Below, in pieces: positions 34,265 to 42,884 of a stretch of 64,000 bases of DNA. Below the pieces are notes generated by a model, which did no database searches, had not been told where the DNA came from, and saw only the letters and a list, made by a program, of their open reading frames with translations. How positions within the stretch are numbered: position 1 is the first letter of the stretch; every line of letters begins with the position of its first letter. The position numbers and the translations under genes were made by a program. The stretch is from Acidisoma sp. PAMC 29798 (GTDB lineage: Bacteria; Pseudomonadota; Alphaproteobacteria; Acetobacterales; Acetobacteraceae). The DNA lies in assembly GCF_030252425.1 (NCBI RefSeq), contig NZ_CP126994.1:2356001-2420000 (forward strand). The letters run 5' to 3'.

Positions 34265-35182
34265 GCGTTCTGCATGATGTTAAGCGCAATGGAGGTTGCT
34301 TTGGCGAAGCGGGAGCGGCGGAGAGAGGCGGGGACGATCTGGTTGTGACGACGGCGCGGGCGAAGAAGATTGCGGAGTTCCCCATGTTCTCGGCAGAAGC
34401 GATCGGCAGCCTCGTGGCTCTTGAAGCCCCGCATACATCGGATCCTGCCCTTGATCCCGCGATGGTCCTGTTCAAGGCGATTATTCAGATAGACACTGGT
34501 CCGGTGCTGCACGGTCTTGCCCAGCACGATGCGGATCGCTCTCGGGTAGGAGCCATGACCGTCTGTCGTAACCCGGTCCGGCCGAATGCCCATGGTCGCC
34601 CGCGCCGAGCGGAAGAAGGCCTTGGCCGCCTGCATGTCGCGATGCTCGCTCAGCATCGCGTCGATCAAGTTTCCGTCCCGGTCGATTGCCCGGTAGAGGT
34701 AGCACCACCGGCCGCGGACCTTCAGATAGGTTTCGTCAACATACCAGCTGACGCCCGCTGCGCGCCGGGTCCCGTGACGCCGTTTGCGCAGCGCGTTACC
34801 CATGATGGGCAACAGCTTCACCTCCCAGTCGCGGACGGTCTCGTGGCTTATCTCGATCCCGCGCAGCGCCATAATCTCGCTCAGGTCCCGCAGCGTCAGC
34901 CGGTAGCGCAGCCTGCAGAACACCACGAAGGCGATGATGTCGCTCGGCAGGCAGGCCCGGTTCAGCACCCCACCGCTGCGCTCGTTGAACTGCCGTCCGC
35001 AATCGCGGCATCGGTATCGCCGGTAGCCTCGGGCCGTGACCTCCCGGCGTTCATTTACCGCCGACGAGCCACAGCCAACGCAATCCATTCCCGGCGTCCC
35101 TACCTATCGTCCAACGCTCAGTTTACCCGTTTGGTGAAGGCATCCAAACCTTCCCCGTCGTGGCGCGAGGACTGACAGAACC
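34205..35182 (-). mobile_element. IS6-like element with zinc-ribbon transposase, copy 1
   Basis: Bounded by GGTTCTGTCAG (34205-34215) and CTGACAGAACC (35172-35182), 978 bp. Appears identical to copy 2 at 36080-37057 but in opposite orientation. The outer 8-bp flanks differ, so no target duplication remains. It cuts the small unknown gene on its left and an older IS6-type transposase gene on its right. Confidence 0.9.
34261..35088 (-). CDS. IS6-family transposase with N-terminal zinc ribbon, copy 1
   Basis: 275 residues. Cysteines C3, C6, C27 and C30 (MDCVGCG...CRDCGRQF) form a zinc ribbon ahead of the IS6 DDE core. Catalytic segments: WYVDETYLKVRGRW, VTTDGHGSYP and NRLEQDHRGIKGR. The protein sequence is identical to that of copy 2. 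Intact. Confidence 0.92.
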   Translation of the reverse strand: MDCVGCGSSAVNERREVTARGYRRYRCRDCGRQFNERSGGVLNRACLPSDIIAFVVFCRLRYRLTLRDLSEIMALRGIEISHETVRDWEVKLLPIMGNALRKRRHGTRRAAGVSWYVDETYLKVRGRWCYLYRAIDRDGNLIDAMLSEHRDMQAAKAFFRSARATMGIRPDRVTTDGHGSYPRAIRIVLGKTVQHRTSVYLNNRLEQDHRGIKGRIRCMRGFKSHEAADRFCREHGELRNLLRPRRRHNQIVPASLRRSRFAKATSIALNIMQNA

Positions 35183-35826
35183 TCTTGAAGCCAAGCATCG
35201 GCCCCGTGCGCGCTTTCACGCCGCGATGGTCTTGTTCAATCGTGTTGTTTAAATATTTGGATGACCGCAGTTTCACCACCTCAGGCAATGCGCCCGCCGC
35301 TTTCATTTCCCGCACCGCCCGATGCGAAGCAGCGTAGCCATCCAACGTGATCACGCGCGGCGCCGACCCCTGGGTCTTGAGGGCCTTGCGGAAAAACGCC
35401 TTGGCCGCCGCCACATCACGCCTGCGGCTCAGCCGGAAATCCACCGTTCGGCCTTCACGATCAACCGCCCGGTACAGATAGACCCATTCGCCCCGGACCT
35501 TGATATAGGTCTCATCCATCCGCCACGACGCCCCAACAACCCGGGCAAAACGGTTCCAGCGCCGCTCGAATTCGGGCGCATAATGCCGCACCCAGCGCAT
35601 GATCGTGGTGTGGGCCAGAGGCAGGCCGCGCTCGGCCATCATCTCCACCAAATCCCGGAAGCTGAGTTTGAAGCGCAAATACCAGCGCACGCACAGGATG
35701 ATGATCTCGCGGTCGAAATGCCGGCCCGCAAACAGCCCGTCCAAGCTCACGAACCCAGCCATCGTTCCGCCTTGCCTCAACCCGCCGTCACAGAGTGCCA
35801 TAGCACGTTATTTTTGCACCAGAGCC
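35183..35826 (-). mobile_element. Older IS6-type element, truncated (fragment 1)
   Basis: Retains the end GCACCAGAGCC at 35816-35826 and most of a transposase gene (about 35183-35762 from MAGFVSLDGL, minus strand). Residues from DREIIILCVRWYLRFKLSFRDL through DETYIKVRGEW, ITLDGYAASH and NNTIEQDHRGVKARTG include all three catalytic acids. The C-terminus is cut at GFKRF by the zinc-ribbon IS. A pseudogene, or possibly partly active. Confidence 0.82.
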
Positions 35827-36079
35827 GTCTCAATCAGGTGCGGCGGTGAGGCAGTGAACGGCCGAGCCGGTATCGATCGGTTGGGATCCCGTTTGACGGA
35901 CAGCAACAACAAACGGAAGAGCTTAATCACCCGTTACATCATTCTCGACGGTCGTTCTCACCTCGAACGCCACCGGCCCTCTCACCGGTCAGAGTCCCGT
36001 CCTCGGTAATTCCACGCGGAGGAGCTTAGCGGTCCTAGTTTCTCCGTCAGGCGACAGGGCGGTGCCACCATCAGTCGTG
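35827..36079. other. Spacer between inverted IS copies
   Basis: About 250 bases of unique sequence between IS fragment 1 and copy 2 of the zinc-ribbon IS. Short frames only and no recognised motif. It lies inside an invertible segment flanked by identical inverted ISs. Confidence 0.5.
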
Positions 36080-37057
36080 GGTTCTGTCAGTCCTCGCGCC
36101 ACGACGGGGAAGGTTTGGATGCCTTCACCAAACGGGTAAACTGAGCGTTGGACGATAGGTAGGGACGCCGGGAATGGATTGCGTTGGCTGTGGCTCGTCG
36201 GCGGTAAATGAACGCCGGGAGGTCACGGCCCGAGGCTACCGGCGATACCGATGCCGCGATTGCGGACGGCAGTTCAACGAGCGCAGCGGTGGGGTGCTGA
36301 ACCGGGCCTGCCTGCCGAGCGACATCATCGCCTTCGTGGTGTTCTGCAGGCTGCGCTACCGGCTGACGCTGCGGGACCTGAGCGAGATTATGGCGCTGCG
36401 CGGGATCGAGATAAGCCACGAGACCGTCCGCGACTGGGAGGTGAAGCTGTTGCCCATCATGGGTAACGCGCTGCGCAAACGGCGTCACGGGACCCGGCGC
36501 GCAGCGGGCGTCAGCTGGTATGTTGACGAAACCTATCTGAAGGTCCGCGGCCGGTGGTGCTACCTCTACCGGGCAATCGACCGGGACGGAAACTTGATCG
36601 ACGCGATGCTGAGCGAGCATCGCGACATGCAGGCGGCCAAGGCCTTCTTCCGCTCGGCGCGGGCGACCATGGGCATTCGGCCGGACCGGGTTACGACAGA
36701 CGGTCATGGCTCCTACCCGAGAGCGATCCGCATCGTGCTGGGCAAGACCGTGCAGCACCGGACCAGTGTCTATCTGAATAATCGCCTTGAACAGGACCAT
36801 CGCGGGATCAAGGGCAGGATCCGATGTATGCGGGGCTTCAAGAGCCACGAGGCTGCCGATCGCTTCTGCCGAGAACATGGGGAACTCCGCAATCTTCTTC
36901 GCCCGCGCCGTCGTCACAACCAGATCGTCCCCGCCTCTCTCCGCCGCTCCCGCTTCGCCAAAGCAACCTCCATTGCGCTTAACATCATGCAGAACGCCTA
37001 GATCCTCGTGCGAGCCGCGTAGAACTTCAGAATGCCGGCGCGACATCTGACAGAACC
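36080..37057 (+). mobile_element. IS6-like element with zinc-ribbon transposase, copy 2
   Basis: GGTTCTGTCAG at 36080-36090 and CTGACAGAACC at 37047-37057, 978 bp, the inverted twin of copy 1. It interrupts another copy of the older IS6-type transposase gene (fragment 2), of which only the 5' part remains to the right. The open frame running antisense through it (36087-37289) is a chance fusion. Confidence 0.9.
36174..37001 (+). CDS. IS6-family transposase with N-terminal zinc ribbon, copy 2
   Basis: 275 residues, same sequence as copy 1: zinc-ribbon cysteines C3/C6/C27/C30, then DDE segments WYVDETYLKV, VTTDGHGSYP and NRLEQDHRGI. Intact. Two active identical copies in inverted orientation would favour inversion of the intervening DNA. 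Confidence 0.92.
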   Translation: MDCVGCGSSAVNERREVTARGYRRYRCRDCGRQFNERSGGVLNRACLPSDIIAFVVFCRLRYRLTLRDLSEIMALRGIEISHETVRDWEVKLLPIMGNALRKRRHGTRRAAGVSWYVDETYLKVRGRWCYLYRAIDRDGNLIDAMLSEHRDMQAAKAFFRSARATMGIRPDRVTTDGHGSYPRAIRIVLGKTVQHRTSVYLNNRLEQDHRGIKGRIRCMRGFKSHEAADRFCREHGELRNLLRPRRRHNQIVPASLRRSRFAKATSIALNIMQNA

Positions 37058-37296
37058 GCACCCAGCGCATGATCGTGGTGTGGGCCAGAGGCAGGCCGCG
37101 CTCGGCCATCATCTCCACCAAATCCCGGAAGCTGAGTTTGAAGCGCAAATACCAGCGCACGCACAGGATGATGATCTCGCGGTCGAAATGCCGGCCCGCA
37201 AACAGCCCGTCCAAGCTCACGAACCCAGCCATCGTTCCGCCTTGCCTCAACCCGCCGTCACAAAGTGCCATAGCAAGGTATTTTTGCACCAGAGCC
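37058..37296 (-). mobile_element. Older IS6-type element, 5' fragment (fragment 2)
   Basis: Only the transposase N-terminus survives (MAGFVSLDGLFAGRHFDREI to HTTIMRWVR), cut at 37058 by copy 2. The end GCACCAGAGCC closes at 37296. It differs from fragment 1 by a few bases near the end (for example TAGCAAGGTA versus TAGCACGTTA), so it is a separate insertion, not a duplication. It lies 90 bases from the 3' end of the scpA-like gene. Confidence 0.82.
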
Positions 37297-37386
37297 TCTT
37301 AGAGTGCCCGGGAACTGCTAAGCCATTGAATTATAGACGCGAACAAGAACGCTTTCTGTCTCCTGTATGCTCGATTACTCCACATC

Positions 37387-38253
37387 TCACGCGACCGCGA
37401 TGCCGGCCGGCTTTTCCCAGGTCGCTTGTTTGGCAAAAAACCGCATCGGCCCATAGTCCTTCTCCTGCTCGATCGCGAGCACCCCTTCCCGGGCGAGTTC
37501 CAGCCCCGCCAGCAGGGTGCTGGCGACGGCGGCCCTCGCTCTGAGCTCCCGGTTTGCGACGTCAGCCAAGAGAACCGGCAGGAACGCGCTCAATTCACCG
37601 CCCTCCGGGTGCTCCGCCAAGGTCAACCTGATCCGCGCCAGTGCATCCGTCACGCGCCAAAGGTCGGGAACAACCGGCCGATAGACGGGTGCCTCGTCCG
37701 GCCGCCCTCCCCTGCCCCGCAGCACGACCAGACAGGCGTCCATCAGCGCGACATAGCCACCCTCCCGCGATGGCGCCGTCGCGGCCGGCCGCGCGAAGAC
37801 GTGGGTCCCAAGTTGCGGCCGCGCCGTCAGCCAAGATGCCGCCGCCCGCACAAAGACCATCTCCTCCAGCCGCCGTACTTCGGCAGCGGCGTCCTGCTCC
37901 GCCGCGATCGCCGCTTCCGGGCTGGCGGGAAACAACAGGCGCGACCGCAGCAGCACCAGCCGGGTGGCCAGCACGAGCCAATCCGCACGGCGTTCCAGTG
38001 ATACCCTGCCCACCAGCCGTTCCATCGCCGCGACGAATTGCTCGGCCAGGTCACGGACGGACATCCGGCCAAAGTCGATCCGCTGGCGTTCGGCGAGATC
38101 CAGCAGTAGGTCCATCGGCCCATCAAAGCCGTCGAGATGCAGCACCGGCATCTGGGCCACCCGAGGCGGGTTGTCCCAGTCATCCCAAATGGGATCACTA
38201 GACCCCTCGGCTAATTCTTCCCGCTCCTCCCCTGCCGTGAGTCCGTCACTCAC
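37387..38253 (-). CDS. scpA: ScpA-like segregation and condensation protein
   Basis: 288 residues. The kleisin N-terminal block is LDGFDGPMDLLLDLAERQRI (about 40-59) followed by VRDLAEQFVAAMERL, and the C-terminal winged-helix region is in ARAAVASTLLAGLELAREG and YGPMRFF. ScpA bridges SMC heads in the condensin complex. The start is taken as the GTG at 38253, which overlaps the stop of the preceding gene (GTGAGTGA). It is linked to an integrase gene rather than to scpB, and IS fragments abut its 3' side, so this is probably a mobile-element or plasmid paralogue, not the housekeeping gene. Confidence 0.82.
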   Translation of the reverse strand: MSDGLTAGEEREELAEGSSDPIWDDWDNPPRVAQMPVLHLDGFDGPMDLLLDLAERQRIDFGRMSVRDLAEQFVAAMERLVGRVSLERRADWLVLATRLVLLRSRLLFPASPEAAIAAEQDAAAEVRRLEEMVFVRAAASWLTARPQLGTHVFARPAATAPSREGGYVALMDACLVVLRGRGGRPDEAPVYRPVVPDLWRVTDALARIRLTLAEHPEGGELSAFLPVLLADVANRELRARAAVASTLLAGLELAREGVLAIEQEKDYGPMRFFAKQATWEKPAGIAVA

Positions 38254-38848
38254 CGCCGTAATCCGGCCTGATGTCGAAGACCAAGGTGGGCCAACGCTGA
38301 CGCACGGCCTGCATCGCCGCCCAAGGCGTCCAATCCGCTGCCCAGAACGCGACTTCGAGGCGCGCAGAGCGGCGTAGCCGGCGATCGTCGCTCCCCGTCT
38401 TGAGGCGGACATGGCGGAGCGCCTGCACCACGCCCCAATGGGTCCGCAGCCAGGCCAGACTGGCCGGGTCGTCCGGCCCAAGAGCGAGGACGCAGTCCGG
38501 CACCGGCAGCAGCGCATGCAGGTCGAAGGGGCAGGTGCGGACGCGGCCGATCGCGGCAGTGACCCGCTGCTGGTTGGTCTCGATGGCGCTGCGGATCTGC
38601 CGCGCGAGTGCCCGCGCGCGGGCGAGGGTAAGCCCGGCCGAGCCATCCGGCGGATGGAGCAGCGCCATCACCCGATCCTCCTCAAGCAGATCGAGGTCCG
38701 GCGAGAGCCAGGGAACGGCGCCGAGGCCGGCCGCCGCGATTTGGAACGTCGCGACAGCCTCCGCCGGCCCGCTGACGATCAGGACATGCCGCAGCCAATC
38801 CGTGTTCGGCAGCGACAATGCGTCCGCGTCTCGCGCATCATCCCTCAC
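38246..38848 (-). CDS. Unknown protein between scpA and integrase
   Basis: 200 residues. The start LPNTDWLRHVLIVSGPAEAVATF and end FWAADWTPWAAMQAVRQRWP followed by LVFDIRPDYGGE vaguely recall the ferredoxin-like Api92/DUF1281 fold (NW...L.I.G... and W.PP...), but the match is weak. No membrane segment. Stop and next start overlap, so it is coupled to scpA. Eight bases separate it from the integrase stop. Confidence 0.6.
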   Translation of the reverse strand: MRDDARDADALSLPNTDWLRHVLIVSGPAEAVATFQIAAAGLGAVPWLSPDLDLLEEDRVMALLHPPDGSAGLTLARARALARQIRSAIETNQQRVTAAIGRVRTCPFDLHALLPVPDCVLALGPDDPASLAWLRTHWGVVQALRHVRLKTGSDDRRLRRSARLEVAFWAADWTPWAAMQAVRQRWPTLVFDIRPDYGGE

Positions 38849-38855
38849 CCGCGCC

Positions 38856-39941
38856 TCACAAATCCAGCAAGCGGGCGGGGTTCTCGCCGGTGATCTTGGC
38901 CCGTCGGCGATAGCCGCGCAGGGTCGAGAGGTCTTTCTGGCGGGTATGGGCCATCACCTGCTCATCGGGTGCCGCGGCCAGATAGGCCTCGGTGATGAAG
39001 CCGGCGCGCAGCCCATGCGGTGACAGCCGCTCACGGGGATCGACGGTCAGACCGGCGAGCGCGGCGCGGCGCAGCAGGATTTTGCGGACGCCATCCGTCG
39101 TCAGCCGGTTCTCCAATGTGCCCCAGGCGGTGACGCCACGGAACACCGGACCATGGGTGATGCCGGCACGTTTCAGGAAGCGTTCGACGGCCTTCACGGG
39201 GCAAGTGTCTTCACCGCGCATCCAGGGGATGGTGATGTCGGCCCCCTGCCCTTCCTGGTCGCGTTTGCTGCGCGGGATATGGATGCTGAGCCCCACCTCC
39301 CGAAACGTCAGGTGCTCGCGGTCGATCGCCACCAGCTCCGAACGCCGCAGCGCCCCGGCAAAGCCGGTCAGAAAGAGCGCGCGATCCCGGACCCCCGCGA
39401 GATCCTCGCCACAGCTCCCGAGCAGCTGGCGGATTTCCGTGGAGGTGAGGGCGGCCGAGGGGCGGATCGGCTTGCCATGCTGTTTCAGGATGCCCTGCAG
39501 GGTCGCACTAATCGCTGGATGACGCGTGCTCCAGAGATGCCCGTTCTGATGATGATGGTGGGCGATCGCAGCCAGCCGCGCCCGCAACCCGCTCTTGCCC
39601 AGCGCCGGCACCAGGCTGGCGAGATAGGCCGCCACCAGCACCGGATGCACCGGCAAGATCGCCGCGTTCACCGCCTGGGTCCGGCACCAGGCGACGAAGG
39701 CGCGCCAATCGCGCGCATAGGCGCGCTGTGTCGAGGCGGCCAGATGGTTATCGGCGAAGGTGGCGGCGGTTTCGATCGCCTGGCCGAGCGGCCCCGACAG
39801 TAGCGCCAACATCTCTGCCGAGGCCGGCGAGGCCGGCGCCATGCGGCCGACAATGGCAAGCGCGGAGGCCTGGCTGGTCGCGAGCGCGTCCGGACCGCTG
39901 ACGGCCGCCGACACGGGACCTTCGGAGGGAGCTGCCGTCAT
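38856..39941 (-). CDS. Tyrosine recombinase/integrase
   Basis: 361 residues from the ATG at 39941 (MTAAPSEGPV). The N-terminal core-binding domain is in NHLAASTQRAYARDWRAFVAWC. The catalytic domain has R in GFAGALRRSELVA, H-x-x-R in LSPHGLRAGF, His in DEQVMAHTRQ and Tyr in LSTLRGYRRR. Related to plasmid and ICE integrases with N-terminal SAM-like domains. First gene of an apparent int - unknown - scpA operon, with a long palindrome 135-165 bases upstream. An earlier start (40010) is possible. Confidence 0.87.
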   Translation of the reverse strand: MTAAPSEGPVSAAVSGPDALATSQASALAIVGRMAPASPASAEMLALLSGPLGQAIETAATFADNHLAASTQRAYARDWRAFVAWCRTQAVNAAILPVHPVLVAAYLASLVPALGKSGLRARLAAIAHHHHQNGHLWSTRHPAISATLQGILKQHGKPIRPSAALTSTEIRQLLGSCGEDLAGVRDRALFLTGFAGALRRSELVAIDREHLTFREVGLSIHIPRSKRDQEGQGADITIPWMRGEDTCPVKAVERFLKRAGITHGPVFRGVTAWGTLENRLTTDGVRKILLRRAALAGLTVDPRERLSPHGLRAGFITEAYLAAAPDEQVMAHTRQKDLSTLRGYRRRAKITGENPARLLDL

Positions 39942-40073
39942 GCCGCGCCGTCGCTCCGCATGAACCCCATCACCCGCTCCTTCATCAGGCCGCGGCGCGT
40001 GACACCGCACCCGCCTGCCCCGAGCCGATTCTGCCAGACACAGGGTAATTGTGGCAACTGGCTTTCTTCGTAT

Positions 40074-40108
40074 GTGACGTCTCGATAATAGGGATTATCG
40101 AGAGTCAC
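40074..40108. promoter_or_regulatory. Long palindrome upstream of integrase
   Basis: GTGACGTCTCGATAAT (40074-40089) pairs with ATTATCGAGAGTCAC (40094-40108), perfect except for one unpaired G, around AGGG. The inner 10-bp arms TCTCGATAAT / ATTATCGAGA are exact. It could be an integrase site or the operator of the int operon. Confidence 0.6.
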
Positions 40109-40522
40109 GGATTCGTGAGATAGCGTCTAATTCCGTTAAGTCATTGATATGAAGAGAAATTATCTGAGAAATTCTAGATGCTCCGGCTGCGGTTCCGGAA
40201 CGCTATCGGATGGCTCTCACGACGACCCCGATCACGACGAGGCCCTAGGCCGCAAGGCGTCTCCCCTCCCCCGCTTCAGAGGCGAGCGGATGGGCCATCC
40301 GCTTTGACACATGGCGCTCTGTCCTGTGCACGCGCTGGGCCGCTGGCAGGACGCCGCCGGTCTCACCGGAGCGATGGTGTTCCGGCGGATACGGATGCTG
40401 CCCAAAGCTATGCCGTCATCGACGACTTCAACTCGGCGACCTCTTTGAGGGACGCCTTCTGACCCGCGTGGTATCGCATCTGAATTCATGCCCGACGATT
40501 TCTATGAAGAAATAAGGCTTTA

Positions 40523-40775
40523 GCTAACCGCGGCCGAGATAGCCATTGATGTTCTTGCGCTGTTCCACGTCGTCGGTGCCGTTCGTTTATTGGGCGCCAT
40601 GATAGATATGCCCAATGCATTGACCCACGCCACATTCGAGATCACAGCCGAAGCGCAGGACGCATTTTTGCTAAGCTTCGGGCCGTTCCTGCTGCGATTT
40701 CCACAAAAAGCAACCATTGGGCAGTGGCTCGAGAACACCCAATCTCAGTCCGCCTATATAAAGAGTATTCGATGA
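40523..40775 (+). pseudogene. Possible decayed small gene
   Basis: A plus-strand frame with coding flavour: LTAAEIAIDVLALFHVVGAV, then MIDMPNALTHATFEITAEAQ, ending QSQSAYIKSIR. The upstream part lacks ATG/GTG in a sensible place (first usable starts TTG 40590 and ATG 40599) and follows a stop. Not recognised. Confidence 0.28.
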
Positions 40776-41188
40776 TGGCTGGGGGCCGTTGAACAGCGGC
40801 CCTACCGTGACCCCGAAGAAACAGGGATACCCGAAACTCGATTAGCTTAGATACCAGCGACGCTGCGGGGATCCGATCAACCGTAGTTGCCAGCGATGCG
40901 TCGAAAAACGGGCAGATCCGCTAAACCGTGTGACCTCCCGCCTGAGACCGCTTGATACGCAGCTTGCGCAACAGATTTGTTTTCGGCGAACTAAAATTAC
41001 CAGAGGTGATCGGCGCCCAGCAGTCGGGTTAGTCAATGCTCTTTGACGCAGAGATGTGCCAATCCGCGTCCAGATGACCGCGACAGTGCAAACACAAATT
41101 ATCAACAAAAAATGTATTTCTATCAATTAGATAAGTGGGTTATCCTCGTTATCCAAAGGAAAAATCGCTATCATCATTTTCTTACCTA

Positions 41189-42238
41189 GAGCAGAATCCT
41201 TTCATTCGGGCTCATATCCTGCGGCGGTGAAGTAATTGGCGCACTCAGCAGGAGTGAACTGGTCTATCGCGCGACCGATGGTGTTCCACAGTCCGTCGAT
41301 GCTGCGCTCGGAGGCTTTGCGTAGGATGGCCTTGAGTTTGGCAAAGGCGTTCTCAATCGGGTTAAAGTCGGGCGAGTAAGGCGGCAGGTAGAGCAACCTG
41401 GCACCTGCCGCCTCAATCGTCCTGCGCGTCTCGGTACCTTTGTGGGCAGGCAGGTTATCCATCACGACGATGTCGCCGGGCCGCAACGTCGGTGTCAGCA
41501 CATGGTGGAGATAGGCGTGGAACGCGTCACGGTTCATCGGCCCATCGATCACCATCGGCGCGGTCATTCCATTCAGGCGCAAGGCGCCCGTGAAGGTGGT
41601 GGTTTTCCAATGACCATGCGGAACAGGCGAGCGGCAACGCTGGCCGCGCTTAGCCCGACCGCGCAGGCGCGCCATCTTGGTCGAAGCTCCGGTCTCGTCA
41701 ATGAAGACCAGACATTTTGGATCGAGGGCAGGCTGCGCGTCGAACCAGGCCTGCCGCCGCGCCCGCACGTCGGGCCTGTCTTGCTCGCTGGCGTGCGCGG
41801 TTTTTTTTGGTGGTCATGGCGTGACGATCAAGGAACCGCCAAATCGTGGTGGCCGCTACGTGCAAGCCGTACTCCTGCCGTAGCATGTCGGCCAATTCCA
41901 CCAAGGTGATGTCGACTTGGACGGTGACGGCGCCGAGGATCACGTCCCGGTAAGCCTCGATGCGGTGGGAGCGCTGATCCCCGCCCTTTGGATGCGCCCG
42001 CGTCGCCCCTGTCGCCTTGAACGCCCGTACCCAGCGAATAGCGGTCGCAATGCCAACGCCGAACCGCTCAGCCGCCGCACGTCGCGATGAACCCGCTTCG
42101 ACTGCCCCAATGACCCGCAAACGAAGGTCCTCCGATAGCGTCCGTGCCATGCTGTCCTCCCCCTACGGCAGGTGCAGAGAATCATATCGGTTCCGCGTCG
42201 GGGAAGGACTTTCGAATCGGTTCGGTCGGTATTTGCTC
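41189..42238 (-). mobile_element. IS630-family insertion sequence
   Basis: Ends GAGCAGAATCC (41189) and ATTTGCTC (42238), each flanked by TA (41187-41188, 42239-42240), the IS630/Tc1 target duplication. 1050 bp with a two-frame transposase on the minus strand. Confidence 0.85.
41202..42150 (-). CDS. IS630-family transposase in two frames
   Basis: The first frame (42150 to about 41698) has the HTH domain [20 protein letters not shown] and a winged-helix segment ending [10 protein letters not shown]. The second frame (to 41202) carries the DDE core: [30 protein letters not shown] and [20 protein letters not shown]. The frames meet at a run of eight A (minus strand, about 41803-41810). Seven A would make one continuous protein, with [13 protein letters not shown] across the junction. 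Either programmed slippage or an A insertion. Confidence 0.87.
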
Positions 42239-42362
42239 TAGACGATATGCTGAACGGCAGGAAGAAGCGGTTAGGCCGGGCGTCTTACATGAACCTTTTA
42301 CGGCAGGGCGCATTAATCCAGTTCCACGCCCTCGGGCGGAATTTTTTGGCGAGCATCGATTG

Positions 42363-42461
42363 ATGGGCCTAGTCATCTATCTATTTGCGGCGCCTGCAGC
42401 CCTCGCTGTTGTTGGCTGGGCCTACTACTTCTGGTCGGACCCTAAGCGTTCCCATCACTGA
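42363..42461 (+). CDS. Possible 32-residue membrane peptide
   Basis: MGLVIYLFAAPAALAVVGWA followed by YYFWSDPKRSHH: one hydrophobic helix with a charged C-terminus, like small oxidase-associated subunits, but with no neighbour to support that. No clear ribosome binding site. Low confidence. Confidence 0.3.
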   Translation: MGLVIYLFAAPAALAVVGWAYYFWSDPKRSHH

Positions 42462-42526
42462 CGCTTCAGCCGTTACGCGCTAGCACCCACCCCGCGACCC
42501 TCCTGCCAGAGCCGGCGCCCGTACCC

Positions 42527-42700
42527 TCAGTGAACGACGGTCGGCTGCATCTCGGCCAGCATGATGGCGACGCGAAGCGTGGAGACCAACCGCGTCAGGT
42601 AGGCGCCGACCTCTGCGACGTCTTCCGCGCTCATGCCCTCAAGCTTGATCGCAGCCGTATTGATCGCCAGAAGGCGGCTTATCTCGTCGAAATCGGCCAT
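42527..42700 (-). CDS. 57-residue unknown protein
   Basis: Minus strand, starting MADFDEISRLLAINTAAIKL, then EGMSAEDVAEVGAYLTRLVS and ending AEMQPTVVH. Helical and amphipathic; no Cys, no membrane segment. AGGAA lies eight bases before the ATG. It is the last gene before the GATase1-like/LacI operon boundary and runs in the same direction. Confidence 0.5.
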   Translation of the reverse strand: MADFDEISRLLAINTAAIKLEGMSAEDVAEVGAYLTRLVSTLRVAIMLAEMQPTVVH

Positions 42701-42884
42701 AACAGTTCCTACAACACGATACGATCCACATGCCCTGCGTATCGCGCGTCTGGCACCGTCCCTTTTAGGAGTACACCTTGAGGCCGCGGGTCATCCCGAT
42801 CGACCCGCAACCTCCAAAGGGATAATGCCGCCGACTGCGAACGGCGGTAGACTGGACTTCACAGTGAGTAAAACTCCGCGATGG

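Larger units (their letters stand above)
39942..41188. other. Long gene-poor stretch upstream of integrase
   Basis: About 1.25 kb. It contains the palindrome at 40074-40108 and a coding-like plus-strand frame around 40523-40775 without a good start. The rest shows only short frames. It has the look of decayed DNA between a recombinase and an IS630 element; no tRNA was found that could be an attachment target. Confidence 0.5.

Noticed and set aside
36087-37289. 400-codon minus-strand frame joining IS6 N-terminus to other sequence
   Set aside because: It reads antisense through the zinc-ribbon IS copy; a chance fusion of an IS fragment with shadow sequence.
38254-38646. N-terminal extension of the ScpA frame
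   Set aside because: Overlaps the preceding gene out of frame; the GTG at 38253 with GTGA overlap gives normal ScpA length.
40842-41126. 94-codon minus-strand frame
   Set aside because: No family likeness, no ribosome binding site, in a decayed region.
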